A stretch of 64,000 bases of DNA from NCBI GenBank assembly GCA_030770535.1, contig JASVEC010000010.1, forward strand, positions 558,001 through 622,000, written 5' to 3'. The stretch's first letter is position 1. Every line of letters begins with the position of its first letter. The notes beneath the pieces are model-generated. The model saw only the letters and a program-made list of their open reading frames with translations. It searched no databases and was not told the DNA's origin. This stretch comes from Batkoa obscura. Taxonomy: Eukaryota > Entomophthoromycota > Entomophthoromycetes > Entomophthorales > Batkoaceae. Below, one piece after another: positions 1 through 11,283 of this stretch. Position numbers and translations under genes: made by a program.

Positions 1-863
1 AGAAAAAAACCTTAAAAATAGAAATATACGTTAGTTATCTATAATTAGTTTAAAACCTAATCTATTTTAACTTCAAATAGACTATATAATTGATCTATTA
101 CAAAGCCACTTTTATTGAAATATTCAAATAGATTAACTTCATTTATGTGCGGAAAAGCCTGATAATCTTAAAGAAGAACTGGTTGTATTTTTAAATCTAT
201 AAATTATCTTTTCCTTAAAAATTAATCCAAACAATTGGTGCATCGAAAAGAAAACTATGCCATTGTTGATTATTAAGGTACAACAAAGTTACTATCAGTA
301 ATTTGATTTCAACATCGATTGGGCATTTTCAAGTTCGTAGTCCTTAAGTTTATCCATAAGGATATTTTCTATTTTTATATTGAATAAATACGAAATTAGA
401 ATGCCCAACTTCATGTTTAAAAAAATTGATAATATATTATCCACGAATTAAATTACTACCTTCTATCTATCGTCAAATTAAAATGGGTTTACTTTTTAAA
501 ACAATATTTGATTAGTGGAAATAATTTTCTACCGGTTCGATAAATCAGCTGTTGTTTTCTTAAATAGTTCAAGTTCTAGATATAGTACTAAGTCTTTTAA
601 CTTGGGAACCATTATTTTTCAAAAAGCCAGTGAAATTGGCTTACCAAGTTAACTCATGAATTTTCTAATAATTTTCGAATGATAATTAGCCAATAAGATA
701 AACTTTTGAATAGAAATTGGAACTTTATTCTTAAATATTGTACCAATATTATCATTTGTAACTAATCATAATATTTGATTGTTAAAAATAAAAACATAAT
801 TTTTTATTTTGTTAATTTTTATTTCAATTACTTTTTTATCCTTTTTTTATTATTAAAAATATT
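1..863. other. AT-rich intergenic, no gene seen
   Basis: No convincing coding frame on either strand. It holds the upstream region of the homeodomain gene. No clear TATA box could be fixed because the whole stretch is A/T rich. Confidence 0.6.
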
Positions 864-2507
864 ATGAGTACTTATATGTCCAGCAAAAACGAAAATTTAG
901 ATCCATTACCAAGTAATGAAGATAATAATGATTCCGATTATCGAAACGGAAGACGATCCAGAGCGAGTCGGGAACAAGTAGCTATCTTAGAAGAATCATT
1001 TAAAAGTAATAATCAACCTAGTGCTAAAGCACGCGAATTATTAGCTAAAAAATTAAATATGCCAGAACGCACGGTTCAAATTTGGTTTCAAAATCGACGA
1101 GCAAAAATCAAATTAGGTCAACGTAAACATCATTTAGCTTTAAAAGAAGAAGCTTTACGTCAACATTGTTTAGCTGCCTATTCAGGTAGACCTTCTGTTT
1201 TACCTCCTCAATTAGTTAGACCTGGTTTAACTCCAGATTTACAAGCAGTTAGTGCTTTCCCTAATGCTTCCTCCCCAATGGTTAACAATGCCAACTTTTC
1301 CCCTTATCCAGCTAGTTCCCCTTTCTTCACCAATCAACCTACTTTCAATGGTAATTATTCATCAAATTTCTCTACCCCTGTTGTTAATACTATACCCGTA
1401 TTCGAAGATAATAGTCAATTTAATAATAGTAATAATACCAATGAAACGAGCAACACATTAAATAAAAATAATAATATTTTTCAATGTTCTATATTGACTA
1501 TAGGTACATGGCGAAGAATGCCCTTAGGTAATGATGAATTGGTATGTAGTTATAGTATTGAAACAAATCAAATGGCATGGGTGATTGGGGATAAAATGGC
1601 TAAATTTCGTATTTGTTTCCCATTTTCTTCGATTAAAAATATGACGTTAGCATTTATTGATGCTATCTATGCTGAATTAAGTATTGAGATTAATGGACCA
1701 CCTTCGTTTTCAACACTTAATAAAGATAAGGTTTGGTCGCCCTGTGGTGATTTTACGGAAAATCATCAAGCTAGCGTTAATCATAAACATGTGATTACTG
1801 GTGATGCTCAAAGTTTAAGAGTTCAATTATTAAAGTTATTAGAATTATCTTCTAGATTACAAAACATTACTGAAATCAAACAAACAGGACCAAGTAATAA
1901 TAATAGTAATACAAATAATCCAGGTAATTTAGCCCATAATATAACTAATAATAATCATCCTTATCAAACACCTACTCAAGAGAAAGTAATTCAATTTCCA
2001 AGTAATACAATGTCAACAATGGATTCATTTAATCAGCATACACCTAATCCGAATCCATTTGCTTATTCTACTTTTGAAGAAAAACCGATTAATGATTTAA
2101 ATTATTTACAAAGTTTACATCAAGCACAACAATTAGCATTATCTGCTCATGCTACACCTATATTAGACCAAAATGCTTGCTTTTCACCACATACTCATAC
2201 TACTCCTCATTTTGGTATGAATAATTTTCAATATAATGAATTTGATCCAAGTAATTTAAACCCATTTAATACTAATCAACATCAACAATTAAATGGAACT
2301 AATTCAATTCATCCTAATTTTGAATATAATAATTTTAATCATCCATTTGCAATGAGTGGGGATAATAATAATAATGAAAACAATATAAATAATAATGAAC
2401 AATTTGGTCAACAAAATGAAGAGAAAGAAATGAATGCTGATAAAAATAATAATAATATTAATCAATTGATTAATCAGCAATTGTCCTCTCCTAAAGGGGA
2501 AAATTAA
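864..2507 (+). CDS. Homeodomain transcription factor, fungal type
   Basis: Nuclear DNA-binding regulator of 547 aa, no intron. The homeodomain spans about residues 29-88 and carries the invariant recognition-helix motif WFQNRRAK at 74-81, so DNA binding should be intact. A second ordered block at about 205-290 (beginning FQCSILTIGTWRRM and containing a WVIGDKMAKFRICFPF core) looks like the conserved region that follows the homeodomain in several fungal homeobox proteins; I recall the type but cannot name the domain with certainty. The rest is low complexity, rich in Asn, Gln, Pro and His, typical of activation or prion-like tails in AT-rich genomes. The start is the first ATG in the frame, 28 residues before the domain. 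Target genes cannot be predicted; Pho2/Grf10-type or Hom-type roles are possible alternatives. Confidence 0.9.
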   Translation: MSTYMSSKNENLDPLPSNEDNNDSDYRNGRRSRASREQVAILEESFKSNNQPSAKARELLAKKLNMPERTVQIWFQNRRAKIKLGQRKHHLALKEEALRQHCLAAYSGRPSVLPPQLVRPGLTPDLQAVSAFPNASSPMVNNANFSPYPASSPFFTNQPTFNGNYSSNFSTPVVNTIPVFEDNSQFNNSNNTNETSNTLNKNNNIFQCSILTIGTWRRMPLGNDELVCSYSIETNQMAWVIGDKMAKFRICFPFSSIKNMTLAFIDAIYAELSIEINGPPSFSTLNKDKVWSPCGDFTENHQASVNHKHVITGDAQSLRVQLLKLLELSSRLQNITEIKQTGPSNNNSNTNNPGNLAHNITNNNHPYQTPTQEKVIQFPSNTMSTMDSFNQHTPNPNPFAYSTFEEKPINDLNYLQSLHQAQQLALSAHATPILDQNACFSPHTHTTPHFGMNNFQYNEFDPSNLNPFNTNQHQQLNGTNSIHPNFEYNNFNHPFAMSGDNNNNENNINNNEQFGQQNEEKEMNADKNNNNINQLINQQLSSPKGEN

Positions 2508-3230
2508 TTCAATTTAATTATACTCTTCTTTTTTAGCTGTATAAAAAATCACTTGATTCATTTCTTTCATCCCCCTTCATTTCTTTTATTTGATATATTT
2601 TTGTTACTTTATCATTTCCTCATTGATATTAGCTTGCCTATATTACTATTACCTTCCATCCACTTTGTTTTTTTTAAATAAAATATAAACATTTGATTTT
2701 GTTTTTTATTATTTTTATTAATATGTTCTTTAATTAAGTTGTTAATAATATTAAAAAAACAAAAATAAACTTATAATGTTACTTTATTATTCTTTTAATT
2801 TATTGTTTTTTAGTATTGTTTTTAAATAGAAATCATGTCTATTAACTTAATCAAAATCAATAAATGTTAAATATTGACTAATTTTAGTTATTTAATTAAT
2901 TAATATAGTTTAATCGAAATTTAATATACACATGAAATCAATTGTAAATTAAAATGTATAATAAGGACTAATAATAAATAATAAATAATAAATAATAATA
3001 ACAAATAATAACAATACTAATTGCTAATAATAGTTGCTAATAATAATAATAACAATAATAACAATAATAACAATTTAATAATAATTAATCCAATTACTTA
3101 AACGATTGAAATTTGATGTAAATGGAATTTTCAGATTCATAACTGGAACTTAACTTTAATTTAAAAGTTCATCTTTTAAAATATTTGAAATATATTATTT
3201 TTAAAATAATATTAACAATAAACTAGACTT
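2508..3230. other. Intergenic with A/T trinucleotide repeat
   Basis: Contains the 3' region of the homeodomain gene, then an imperfect AAT/AAC microsatellite at about 2968-3085. No gene is seen. Confidence 0.6.
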
Positions 3231-4998
3231 ATGGAGGTAACTTAATTATTAAATAATTTAATGATATCAATTCTTTTCTTTTCACCTTTTCATTAATAGA
3301 AAAAAATATTGAATATAAAATTTATTCATCCAGACTTAGGGATTGGAGGTGCTGAACGATTAATCATCGATGCTGCTTCTGGTCTTCGAAACCTTGGTCA
3401 TAATATCATTGTTTATACTTCTCATTATGATCCTAATCATTGTTTTGAAGAAACATTAGATGGTCGAGTTGATGTTAAAGTAGCAGGAAATAGTATAATA
3501 CCTAATTCCATCTTCAATAATAAATTTAAAGTATTTTGTGCTTGGTTAAGAAGTTTTCATTTAGTTAGTAACTTGATTGTAAACAAAGTGAAAGCGGATG
3601 TAATAATAGTGGATCAAGTATCAGCAGCTATCCCATTATTAAAAGTTATGGGTTATAAAGTAAATTTCATTTTATTAAATTCTTTTTTTTATTTTTATTT
3701 TTAGGTATTGTTTTATTGTCATTATCCTGATAAATTATTAACAGGAAGAGAAACTTTATTAAAAGCAATTTATAGATATCCGATTGATAAGTTAGAAGAG
3801 TGGACAACAGGTAATTTATTTCCATATGATTTTATTCAATATACTAATATTCAATTAATATAATATTATATAATTCTATTTTCATTTTTGATTAAATTAG
3901 CCCAAGCTGATAAAATTTTAGTGAATAGTAATTTTACATTAGGAGTATTTAAAAAAGCATTTCCAAGTATTCAACAAGTACCTGAAGTATTATATCCTGG
4001 TATTCAAACTGCTAACTATAAGTTAGGGGTAGATGAAGAAGTATTAAATGATGAAAGTGTAATTCCTATTTTAAGGTAATCCCATTTATACTTGTATTTC
4101 TATTTCTATTTCTATTTATAATTATTATTAGTAATATAATATAATGTTTTATTTTATTTTATTTTATTTATATTATATATATTTTAGTAAAGATAAATTA
4201 TTAATAACGTCTATTAATCGATTTGAACGTAAAAAAAATATTGGTTTAGCTATTAAAGCATTTGCTGAAATTATTAATGATAAGAATAAAAAAAAGAAAT
4301 ACATTAATAAATTGAGATTAATAATAGCAGGTAATTCTAATTTATTGTATTATTTAATAGAATAGCAATTAATATATATTATTTATAATATTATAGGTGG
4401 TTATGATATTGAAAATTTAGAAAATATTGAACATTTAAAAGAATTAATTAATTTAACTCAAGAATTGAATTTATCCTACCAGGTTTATTTTAATAGTATA
4501 ATAGATAACACTCTTATTCAAGGCACTACTCAAGTGTTATTTTTACCTTCTTTTAATGAAAAACAACGACGCTATTTACTTAATAATTCCCTATGTTTAA
4601 TTTATACTCCCACTGGAGAACACTTTGGGATTGTTCCAATAGAAGCTATGTATTGTAAATTACCAGTAATAGCAGTAAACTCAGGTGGACCTAAAGAAAC
4701 GATCAATCATAATGAAACAGGATATTTAACTTTTCCATCACCAAAAGAGTTTTCTAATTGTATTAGAAAATTCGTTAACAATCCCAATTTAGCTAAAGAA
4801 TTAGGAATCAATGGCAATTTAAGAGTATTACAGAAGTTTACATCAGAAAAATTCGATAGTAAATTGGAACATATTTTAATCAAATTAGTTAATGAAAAGG
4901 GAAAACAAAGAAACTTGTTTCAAATAATAACTGTTTGGGCTTATTCATTGTTGTTTTTGATACTTTTTTTACCTTTTGTTTATTTAGGTTGGGTTTAA
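3231..4998 (+). CDS. ALG2: ALG2 alpha-1,3/alpha-1,6-mannosyltransferase (6 exons)
   Basis: ER enzyme that adds the second and third mannose to the dolichol-linked core oligosaccharide during N-glycan assembly. Proposed exons are 3231-3236, 3300-3659, 3705-3810, 3901-4075, 4188-4330 and 4397-4998, giving 463 aa with all phases consistent. The first coding exon is only ATGGAG; splicing it to 3300 gives MEKKILNIKFIHPDLGIGG, matching the family start, whereas the longest open frame there begins with TTG. Family signatures: HPDLGIGGAERL at the N-terminus, FYCHYPDKLL, INRFERKKNI, and the GT-B/GT4 donor-site block EHFGIVPIEAM followed by AVNSGGP. The C-terminus carries one hydrophobic membrane segment (LFQIITVWAYSLLFLILFLP). 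Length lies between human (416) and yeast (503) ALG2. It is transcribed toward the convergent small gene at 5362. Confidence 0.93.
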
Positions 4999-5361
4999 AT
5001 AAAAAGAATATACTATTAATTTCCTAGTGAATAAAATTAAGTTTTTATTGAGTTTTCAAGTTAACTGGGAGTATTTTTTTTTAAAAAATTTTACTGACAA
5101 CCCTCAAATGGCGTCTAAAAATGGAAAAAGTGATGAAATCAAAAAAACATCCTCATATTATTATAACTCAAGTATATAAGTAATATATTAATAAATTTTA
5201 TTATATTAATACTAAAATCACTCGATCATAATAAATTAATTGAAAACATTTATAATAAAATGAAATCCTTAATACTATTTGTTTGCTTTTTAAAAATAAT
5301 ATTAAAAAAACACCATTTTCATTTGTTGAATTATTTTTATTAATCAATTATAATCAATAAT
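4999..5361. other. Short intergenic spacer between convergent genes
   Basis: Holds one MITE copy (see 5066-5158) and A/T-rich 3' sequence. Nothing else is seen. Confidence 0.5.
5066..5158 (+). repeat. MITE copy, forward
   Basis: Diverged copy of the window's common MITE, recognised by the internal blocks TTTTACTGACAA, CTCAAATGGCG and GGAAAAAGTGATGAAATC, and by the 3' end ACATCCTCATA. It lies just past the stop of ALG2 and may contribute to its 3' UTR. Confidence 0.75.
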
Positions 5362-5637
5362 TTATTCTGGTCCTGTTTTACCATCTTGATGTTTAGCTTC
5401 TTTTTCAGCAGCAATTTGAATATCTCTATCTCTTTCATCTTCACCTACTATTTTTTCTTTTAAATGTTTTAATCCTTGTTTAATTCCAGATAAAGCTCCT
5501 TCTTTTTCTTCATGAGAATGAGAATGAGTATGGGTATGGGGATTATTACCAGTGACAGCAGCAGTACCAGTAGTTACATTATTATGAGGATTGATAGCAG
5601 CGTTATTAATCGTAGTACTTGTTTTATGTGGTTCCAT
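5362..5637 (-). CDS. Small hydrophilic His-rich protein, function unknown
   Basis: Single-exon frame of 91 aa. The N-terminal half is polar, rich in Asn, Thr and Ala, and contains a His-alternating run (HTHTHSHSH, about residues 34-42) that could bind metal. The C-terminal half, from about 46 to 85, reads as a charged amphipathic helix (LSGIKQGLKHLKEKIVGEDERDRDIQIAAEKEAK). There is no signal peptide, membrane segment or cysteine. The protein resembles small heat-soluble or stress-type proteins in composition only; I do not recognise the family. Codon composition and the sharp contrast with flanking A/T sequence favour a real gene. Confidence 0.65.
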   Translation of the reverse strand: MEPHKTSTTINNAAINPHNNVTTGTAAVTGNNPHTHTHSHSHEEKEGALSGIKQGLKHLKEKIVGEDERDRDIQIAAEKEAKHQDGKTGPE

Positions 5638-6046
5638 TTTATTTATAAACTAAAAAATCAACTTACCTTTTTTTTGCTTTTATATCATATAACTTGAATA
5701 TTTTGATCATGGTGATGTCATTACTTGAAAGGAAATAAATAATTAAAATGGGGTTAAATAAATGTTTTAATATAAACTTCAAACTAAAATTATTTAACAA
5801 ATTTAATAAATTTAATAAATTTAATAAATGATATTATTATGAATAACTTAATAAAAATTATACTAAGTTAAATATTTTAGTCCTAATCGATGTATTTTAT
5901 TTATTATTGTGAATATAGTATAGTGTCTTTAATAAGAATTTCAAGCTCGAAACACAGTCACAAATTATTTGTTTGAATATTGAATATTTTTATTTTTAAT
6001 ATTTGATAATAGCTTTAAAATAAGTCTTTATCAATTCATTACATGG
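5638..6046. other. Intergenic, includes short tandem repeat
   Basis: Upstream region of the small His-rich gene. A 9-10 bp unit (AATTTAATA) is repeated about three times at 5797-5828. No gene is seen. Confidence 0.5.
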
Positions 6047-7083
6047 GCGGGGATGTCCGAATTGATTCCAGGATTTAAATTTATAAGCCCTTAAATGTAC
6101 GATTAGTTAAATTTGAAAAGCTTAAAGTTAAATCAAAATTTTAAGAGATTTATTTGAATTGTTTTATATTTATTAAATGTTTGATAAATACATAGTTATT
6201 TGGCTTTAATTTTTATTATAAACAAAATTTTAAATATAATTTCTAAAAACTTTAATACAATAAGGAAAAACACACTATATAAACATTGTAACTCATTTAT
6301 ATTAATTTTAATAACTTTATAATAATCCAGAGTTTATAGAATTTTATTATTATAATAATGAAGAGCTTAAGCAACATAAAAAACCAGTGTTTTAAAGAAA
6401 GCAGGAAATAAAAAACAATAAGTAACATTACTATCAACTATAGCTTCAGTATGTTCTTCTGGTACATATAAAAGTTTTAGATCCAATATAACATAAACAA
6501 AAATCAATATGACTATTTAAAAATACAAAATATTATATAATATTTACTTGATAATTTAATAATTTAATACTTAAAAAGTTTATAAAAATTGATATATAAG
6601 TAGATATAAAAAATCATTCTGGATTTCAAGAGTTTTTGTACTGTACATTTCAAAAAATTTATAAGTGTGAAATATCGCTTTGTCAGTCTCATGGTTAATT
6701 ATAGCATAATAATCGCCTAAGCTGTTGTATTCTCGAGTTCAGAGAAAACCAATCCCACATTCTTAGTTTGATTTGCTATGAGAATTTCTAGCTTCATTCC
6801 AAAGAAGCTTATCTTCTCATTTTGATATTTCTACTTTTTAATATTTAGTTAATATTTTTATAAATTAATATTAAATAATTGGTTATATTTAAATAATAGC
6901 ATTATTATATATCTAAACATTTTGAGAGAAATAAAATAACTAAAATAAATCTTCTAAATTAAATTCTATTATTTGATTTGAAGCTTTTTAAAATTAACTA
7001 TATATTAAGGACTTGTAAATTTAAAAACTTAAAATTTGGATTAATTCTTAACTAAATTCTGAAACCAATTTGAACATTCCTCA
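6047..7083. mobile_element. Non-autonomous relative of the 23.8-26.3 kb DNA transposon
   Basis: The left end GGGGATGTCCGAATTGATTC and the right end (GAAACCAATTTGAACATTCC on this strand) are inverted and match the termini of the transposase-bearing element at 23797-26253. The last 70 bp or so (about 7015-7083) align well with that element's right end, including TTAAAATTTGGATTAATT. The interior, about 1 kb, has no transposase frame and holds a different dispersed repeat (6667-6800). It is best read as an internally deleted or replaced copy of the same family. Mobilisation in trans by the transposase is inference. Confidence 0.6.
6667..6800 (+). repeat. Dispersed repeat, copy A
   Basis: Starts sharply at GTGAAATATCGCTTTGTCAG and matches the reverse complement of 40760-40903 over roughly 130-140 bp at an estimated 75 percent identity by eye. 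Outside the GTGAAATATCGC edge the two loci are unrelated, so the edge looks like a true element terminus. It lies inside the non-autonomous transposon 6047-7083. Confidence 0.6.
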
Positions 7084-8853
7084 TATACTAATAAAGCTAT
7101 ATTATCTAGATATTAATTGACAGAAAATATATTTAGATATAAATATACTCATTGTTAAAATCCAATCAACTGTTATCTTTTTAATTGAGTATCTAGAAAT
7201 TAGATATTATTCTCTAAAGATTAATATTGTTTTGAATTAGACTTAAAAAAAGACTAAATGAGGTTTGCTTGTATTATTTTAATAACATAAAATAAAACCT
7301 AATTTTGTGTAACACCTTTATTTAATTATTAACTTAAATTTAGACTTTGGGATTCTAGATTTATTAGATGCTTACTTAATCTAATTGAATATCTTAAGCT
7401 TAATATTATTTGATAGATGATTCAAATGGAACTTAATTAATACTTAATAATCAAGTCCAAATCAATAGAATATTTGAAATTCGCTTCTATTTAAGTTAAA
7501 GAAGGTAGTAAAAAGAAGGTAGTATAAACTTTCAATTCAAAATTGAGATATCAACAACATGGAATAGATACAGTTTACATTAAAGTCAAAGAGAATAGCA
7601 TAATAAATACCTAGGGCTTATCAAATAAACGTATATTAATATACCATAATTCATTAAATTTTAGATATTGTAAATGATTTATTATATTAAAAAAATTGTT
7701 TTTACTTAAATTGTATATTCAGTAACCAATTTTTGAGGGATGTAAAAAATTGTGTATAATCTTCAAATTATTTGACAAATCTTAAAAATAATGTACAGTT
7801 ACAATAACTTTGGTGGTTTTTGATAATGTGAGCATATCAACAAATATACCATAAACTCATAAAGAATCAGAATACATGACTACATAAATATCAAATAGAA
7901 TATATCAACAAGTTTATTTAAAAACAAATCTTATCAATTTTTATTACTAGATTACTAGATTACTAGATTACTAGAAAACTAGTATAACAGAAGGGATAAG
8001 TTGACTCTAATAAAGTCAAAAGGCTTTCTTTTTGTATATTAATATGCAAAATTTTAATTAAGCATAAAAGTGAGGGAGTGAAAAGGAAAATTGATGAAGC
8101 AATTATTATAAAAAAGAACATCGAAGTGAAGTAAACATTAGCTTCCCTTTAAAATGATTGTTTGTTACTCAATATAGAATATGTCTTATTAAACTAAAGT
8201 ATTATTTCCTGAGAAAGAAATGAAATTAACTCAAATGATATTAAAGTGATTTGATAACTGATAACACACAACAACTTTGAAAATAAGTTTTTGAATATTT
8301 TAAATCACGTTGTTGACTGGAGAGGATTTGGAACTCAATCTAAAAATAAAAACCATAAAACTTAACAAATCATAAAAGTTGACATTTGTTGTTGACTTAG
8401 AATTTAATAAGAAAAAAATTAAATTGTGTTCTTTATATGCAAGTTGAAAAACTAAATGTATAAAAAGGAGCGGTAATTATCAATTGAATTCGAATGAACA
8501 TAATAAAGTAAAAACATAAACTATGAAACATAAAACAAGATGGTAGTTCTATTACTTTTAATATAATAAAGTAGACAATAAAGAGGGCTATTGTTTTTAT
8601 TTATTTACTATTTTAATATCATTTTAATACAGAATAATAGTCATAAACTATACTTTTAATTTCTTTTTAAAGGATTATTAACTTTAAGCTGAAATAATAT
8701 TTTTAGTAATTCCTCGCTTTTATTAACTTAGTATGCATTTTACTAAATATAAATTAAAGGGGATAAAAAATTAGATCAAATGATTTTTGCTTAAAATGTA
8801 ATAATGCCATTCAATAAAGTTTACTTAATATCAACAAAATAAAAATGTAAAAG
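7084..8853. other. Gene-free AT-rich spacer
   Basis: About 1.8 kb with no believable gene on either strand. It includes a short tandem array of ATTACTAG units at about 7942-7976. Confidence 0.55.
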
Positions 8854-8860
8854 TATAAAA
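8854..8860 (+). promoter_or_regulatory. TATA box of the beta-glucosidase gene
   Basis: TATAAAA lies 108 bp before the ATG. Similar boxes precede the other intronless secreted-protein genes in the window, at about 80-90 bp from their ATGs. Confidence 0.55.
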
Positions 8861-8967
8861 GCTATCAATTTGACTTTAAAACAAACCAAGTTATTATACT
8901 TAATCTTTAGGGGAGGACTTTCAGTTTCTTATATCAACTTAATTTTATTAGTATTTCTTTAATCATT

Positions 8968-11283
8968 ATGCTTTTCTCTATCGTTCCTTTAGTATTAGCT
9001 AGTGTTGTATTGGGTTCCAGATATCCTAACAATGTAGATTGGGAACATCCTTGCGGACGTGGACATTTTAATGAAGGTTATGACGGTCAAATTGAAAGTT
9101 TGATCTCTAAAATGAATTTACGTGAAAAAATCGGTCAATTATCTCAACTTAATATTGGTATTTTAATTAACAAAACTACACAGGAATTAGATCCTAAACT
9201 TGTGGATTATTATGTTAATGAAATGCAAGTTGGTTCCTTTTTTAATAATCTTGTTGATGGTACTGAAGCTGTACCACCAAGACCAGATAAATGGGTGCGT
9301 GTAATGAATCAATTACAAGATGCTACTCAAAAAAATCGGTTAAAGATTCCTATGCTTTATGGTTTAGATTCTGTCCATGGTGCTCATTACGTTTATGGTG
9401 CTACTATTTTCCCACAACAATTGGGTCAAGCTGCTACTTTTAATCGTACTTTAGTTAAAAAAATTGGTGAAATTACAGCTAAAGATACCAGAGCTGTTGG
9501 TGTCCATTGGAATTTTTCTCCAATTTTAGATATTGCTGTTAACAAACAATGGCCAAGAGTTTATGAAACTTTTGGTGAGGATCCATATGTTGCTGCTGAA
9601 TTAGGTAGAGAAACTATTGTTGGTTATCAAGGTTGTGGTAAAGATTTAGCTCGTCAAGATAAAGTAGCTGCTACTATGAAACATTTTATTGGTTATTCTT
9701 CTACTCGTTCTGGCAAAGATGTAGATGGTGCTTGGATGTCTGAAAGAATTGTCAATGATTATTTTAGACCAAGTTTCCAAGCCGCTGTTGAAGCAGGCAT
9801 TGCTACTACTATGGAATCTTACTCTGATATTGATGGCGATCATTTAGTTAACTCTAAGCAATATTTAGTTGATTTACTTCGTAAAAAAATGAATTTCAAA
9901 GGTGCTTTAGTTACTGATTATCAACAGATTCAGAAATTACATGATCCAATTCATATTGCTTCTTCTCAAGAAGATGCTGTCTATAAAGTAATGAAATTGG
10001 GTACTCTAGATATGTCCATGATTCCAAATGATATTACTTTTATTACTATTTTGGAAGGCTTAATCAAAAAAGGCAGAATCTCAATGAACCTCATTAATAA
10101 CAATGTACGCCGTATGCTCGTTTTGAAGAAAAAGTTAGGATTACTTGGTTCAACTGGTAAGGTAGATGTCAATTCACAATTAGTTAGAAGCATTGGGTCT
10201 AAAGAAGATCGTCAAGTATCCTTAGATGCAGCAAGAGAATCTGTTATTTTATTACATAATAAAAATAATGCTCTTCCACTTAAAAAAGGTCTTAAAGTAT
10301 TAGTAACTGGTCCAACTGCTGATTCCATTAGTTACCAAACTGGTGGATGGACTTTCCAATGGCAAGGAACTAACAAAGATGAATGGTATCAAGGAAACGG
10401 AACTACCATTGTTGAGGGATTGAAGAAATTTGCTAGTGTCACCCATTTGCCTTCCATTGATATCAATGGAAACTGGGTTGGTTCCGGCATCGATGGTGTT
10501 GTACGTGCTGCTAAAGATCATGATGCTATTGTAGTATGTATTGGTGAAGCTAATTATGCTGAATTCTTTGGAAATATCAATGATATGGCCATCCATTACA
10601 TGCAATTAAATATCCTTTATGCTTTAATTGGTAATACTGATAAACCTGTCATTGCTGTAGTAAATCAAGGTAGACCAAGAGTTATCAACTCAAATATTGA
10701 TCAAGCTAGCGGTGTAATCAACAATTTCTTAGCTGGACCATATGCAGGCCAAGCTATTGCTGAAGTTATCTTTGGCGAAACTAATCCATCTGGTAAATTA
10801 CCACTTACTTACTCTAACAAAGTTAATGATAATACTCAAAACTATTATCGTCGTTTTAATGAAGATAACCCAAAAAATTTATGGGATTTTGGTCATGGTT
10901 TATCTTATACTACTTTCTCTTACTCTAACATCACCCTTTCTAAAAACGTTATGACTCCTCAAGATCATATTGTCGTTTCCGTTAAAGTAACTAACTCTGG
11001 AGCTATAGCTGGTAAAGAAACCGTATTAATGTATGTTACTGATGAATACCGTACCATTTCACCTGAAATTAAAAAATTAAGAGGATTTGAAAAGATACAT
11101 TTAAATGCTGGAGAAACTAAAGAAGTTAAATTTGTTATCAATGTTAAAGATCTCGCTTTTGCTGGTTTAGATAACAAATATATTGCTGAAGAAGGTTCTT
11201 TCTATGTTACCATTAAAGATTCAAAAGCTCCATTTGAATTAAAAGTTGGCTATGGTCGTGATACTTTCTATCTTGGAGAATAA
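8968..11283 (+). CDS. Secreted GH3 beta-glucosidase, GluA/BglX-like
   Basis: Hydrolyses terminal beta-linked glucose from cello-oligosaccharides or other beta-glucans, probably outside the cell or in a lysosome-like compartment. 771 aa in one exon. An N-terminal signal peptide (MLFSIVPLVLASVVLG) is followed by the GH3 TIM barrel, with the block KHFIGYSSTRSGKDVDG and the nucleophile Asp at residue 317 in ALVTDYQQI. The alpha/beta sandwich domain follows (about 420-600, including GGWTFQWQG and VVCIGEANYAEFFG), then a C-terminal fibronectin III-like domain (about 690-765) introduced by LWDFGHGLSYTTF. The motif set is closest in my memory to Dictyostelium lysosomal GluA and bacterial BglX rather than to Aspergillus-type enzymes. 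Absence of introns, in contrast to the 43-64 kb genes, would fit transfer or rapid duplication but does not prove it. Confidence 0.93.
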   Translation: MLFSIVPLVLASVVLGSRYPNNVDWEHPCGRGHFNEGYDGQIESLISKMNLREKIGQLSQLNIGILINKTTQELDPKLVDYYVNEMQVGSFFNNLVDGTEAVPPRPDKWVRVMNQLQDATQKNRLKIPMLYGLDSVHGAHYVYGATIFPQQLGQAATFNRTLVKKIGEITAKDTRAVGVHWNFSPILDIAVNKQWPRVYETFGEDPYVAAELGRETIVGYQGCGKDLARQDKVAATMKHFIGYSSTRSGKDVDGAWMSERIVNDYFRPSFQAAVEAGIATTMESYSDIDGDHLVNSKQYLVDLLRKKMNFKGALVTDYQQIQKLHDPIHIASSQEDAVYKVMKLGTLDMSMIPNDITFITILEGLIKKGRISMNLINNNVRRMLVLKKKLGLLGSTGKVDVNSQLVRSIGSKEDRQVSLDAARESVILLHNKNNALPLKKGLKVLVTGPTADSISYQTGGWTFQWQGTNKDEWYQGNGTTIVEGLKKFASVTHLPSIDINGNWVGSGIDGVVRAAKDHDAIVVCIGEANYAEFFGNINDMAIHYMQLNILYALIGNTDKPVIAVVNQGRPRVINSNIDQASGVINNFLAGPYAGQAIAEVIFGETNPSGKLPLTYSNKVNDNTQNYYRRFNEDNPKNLWDFGHGLSYTTFSYSNITLSKNVMTPQDHIVVSVKVTNSGAIAGKETVLMYVTDEYRTISPEIKKLRGFEKIHLNAGETKEVKFVINVKDLAFAGLDNKYIAEEGSFYVTIKDSKAPFELKVGYGRDTFYLGE

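Noticed and set aside
2968-3085. AAT/AAC repeat as a possible functional element
   Set aside because: Simple microsatellite, common in AT-rich DNA; the same repeats occur inside coding sequence as poly-Asn.
9646-11177. Several antisense frames within the beta-glucosidase gene
   Set aside because: They mirror codon bias of the real gene and have no domain, signal or conserved feature.
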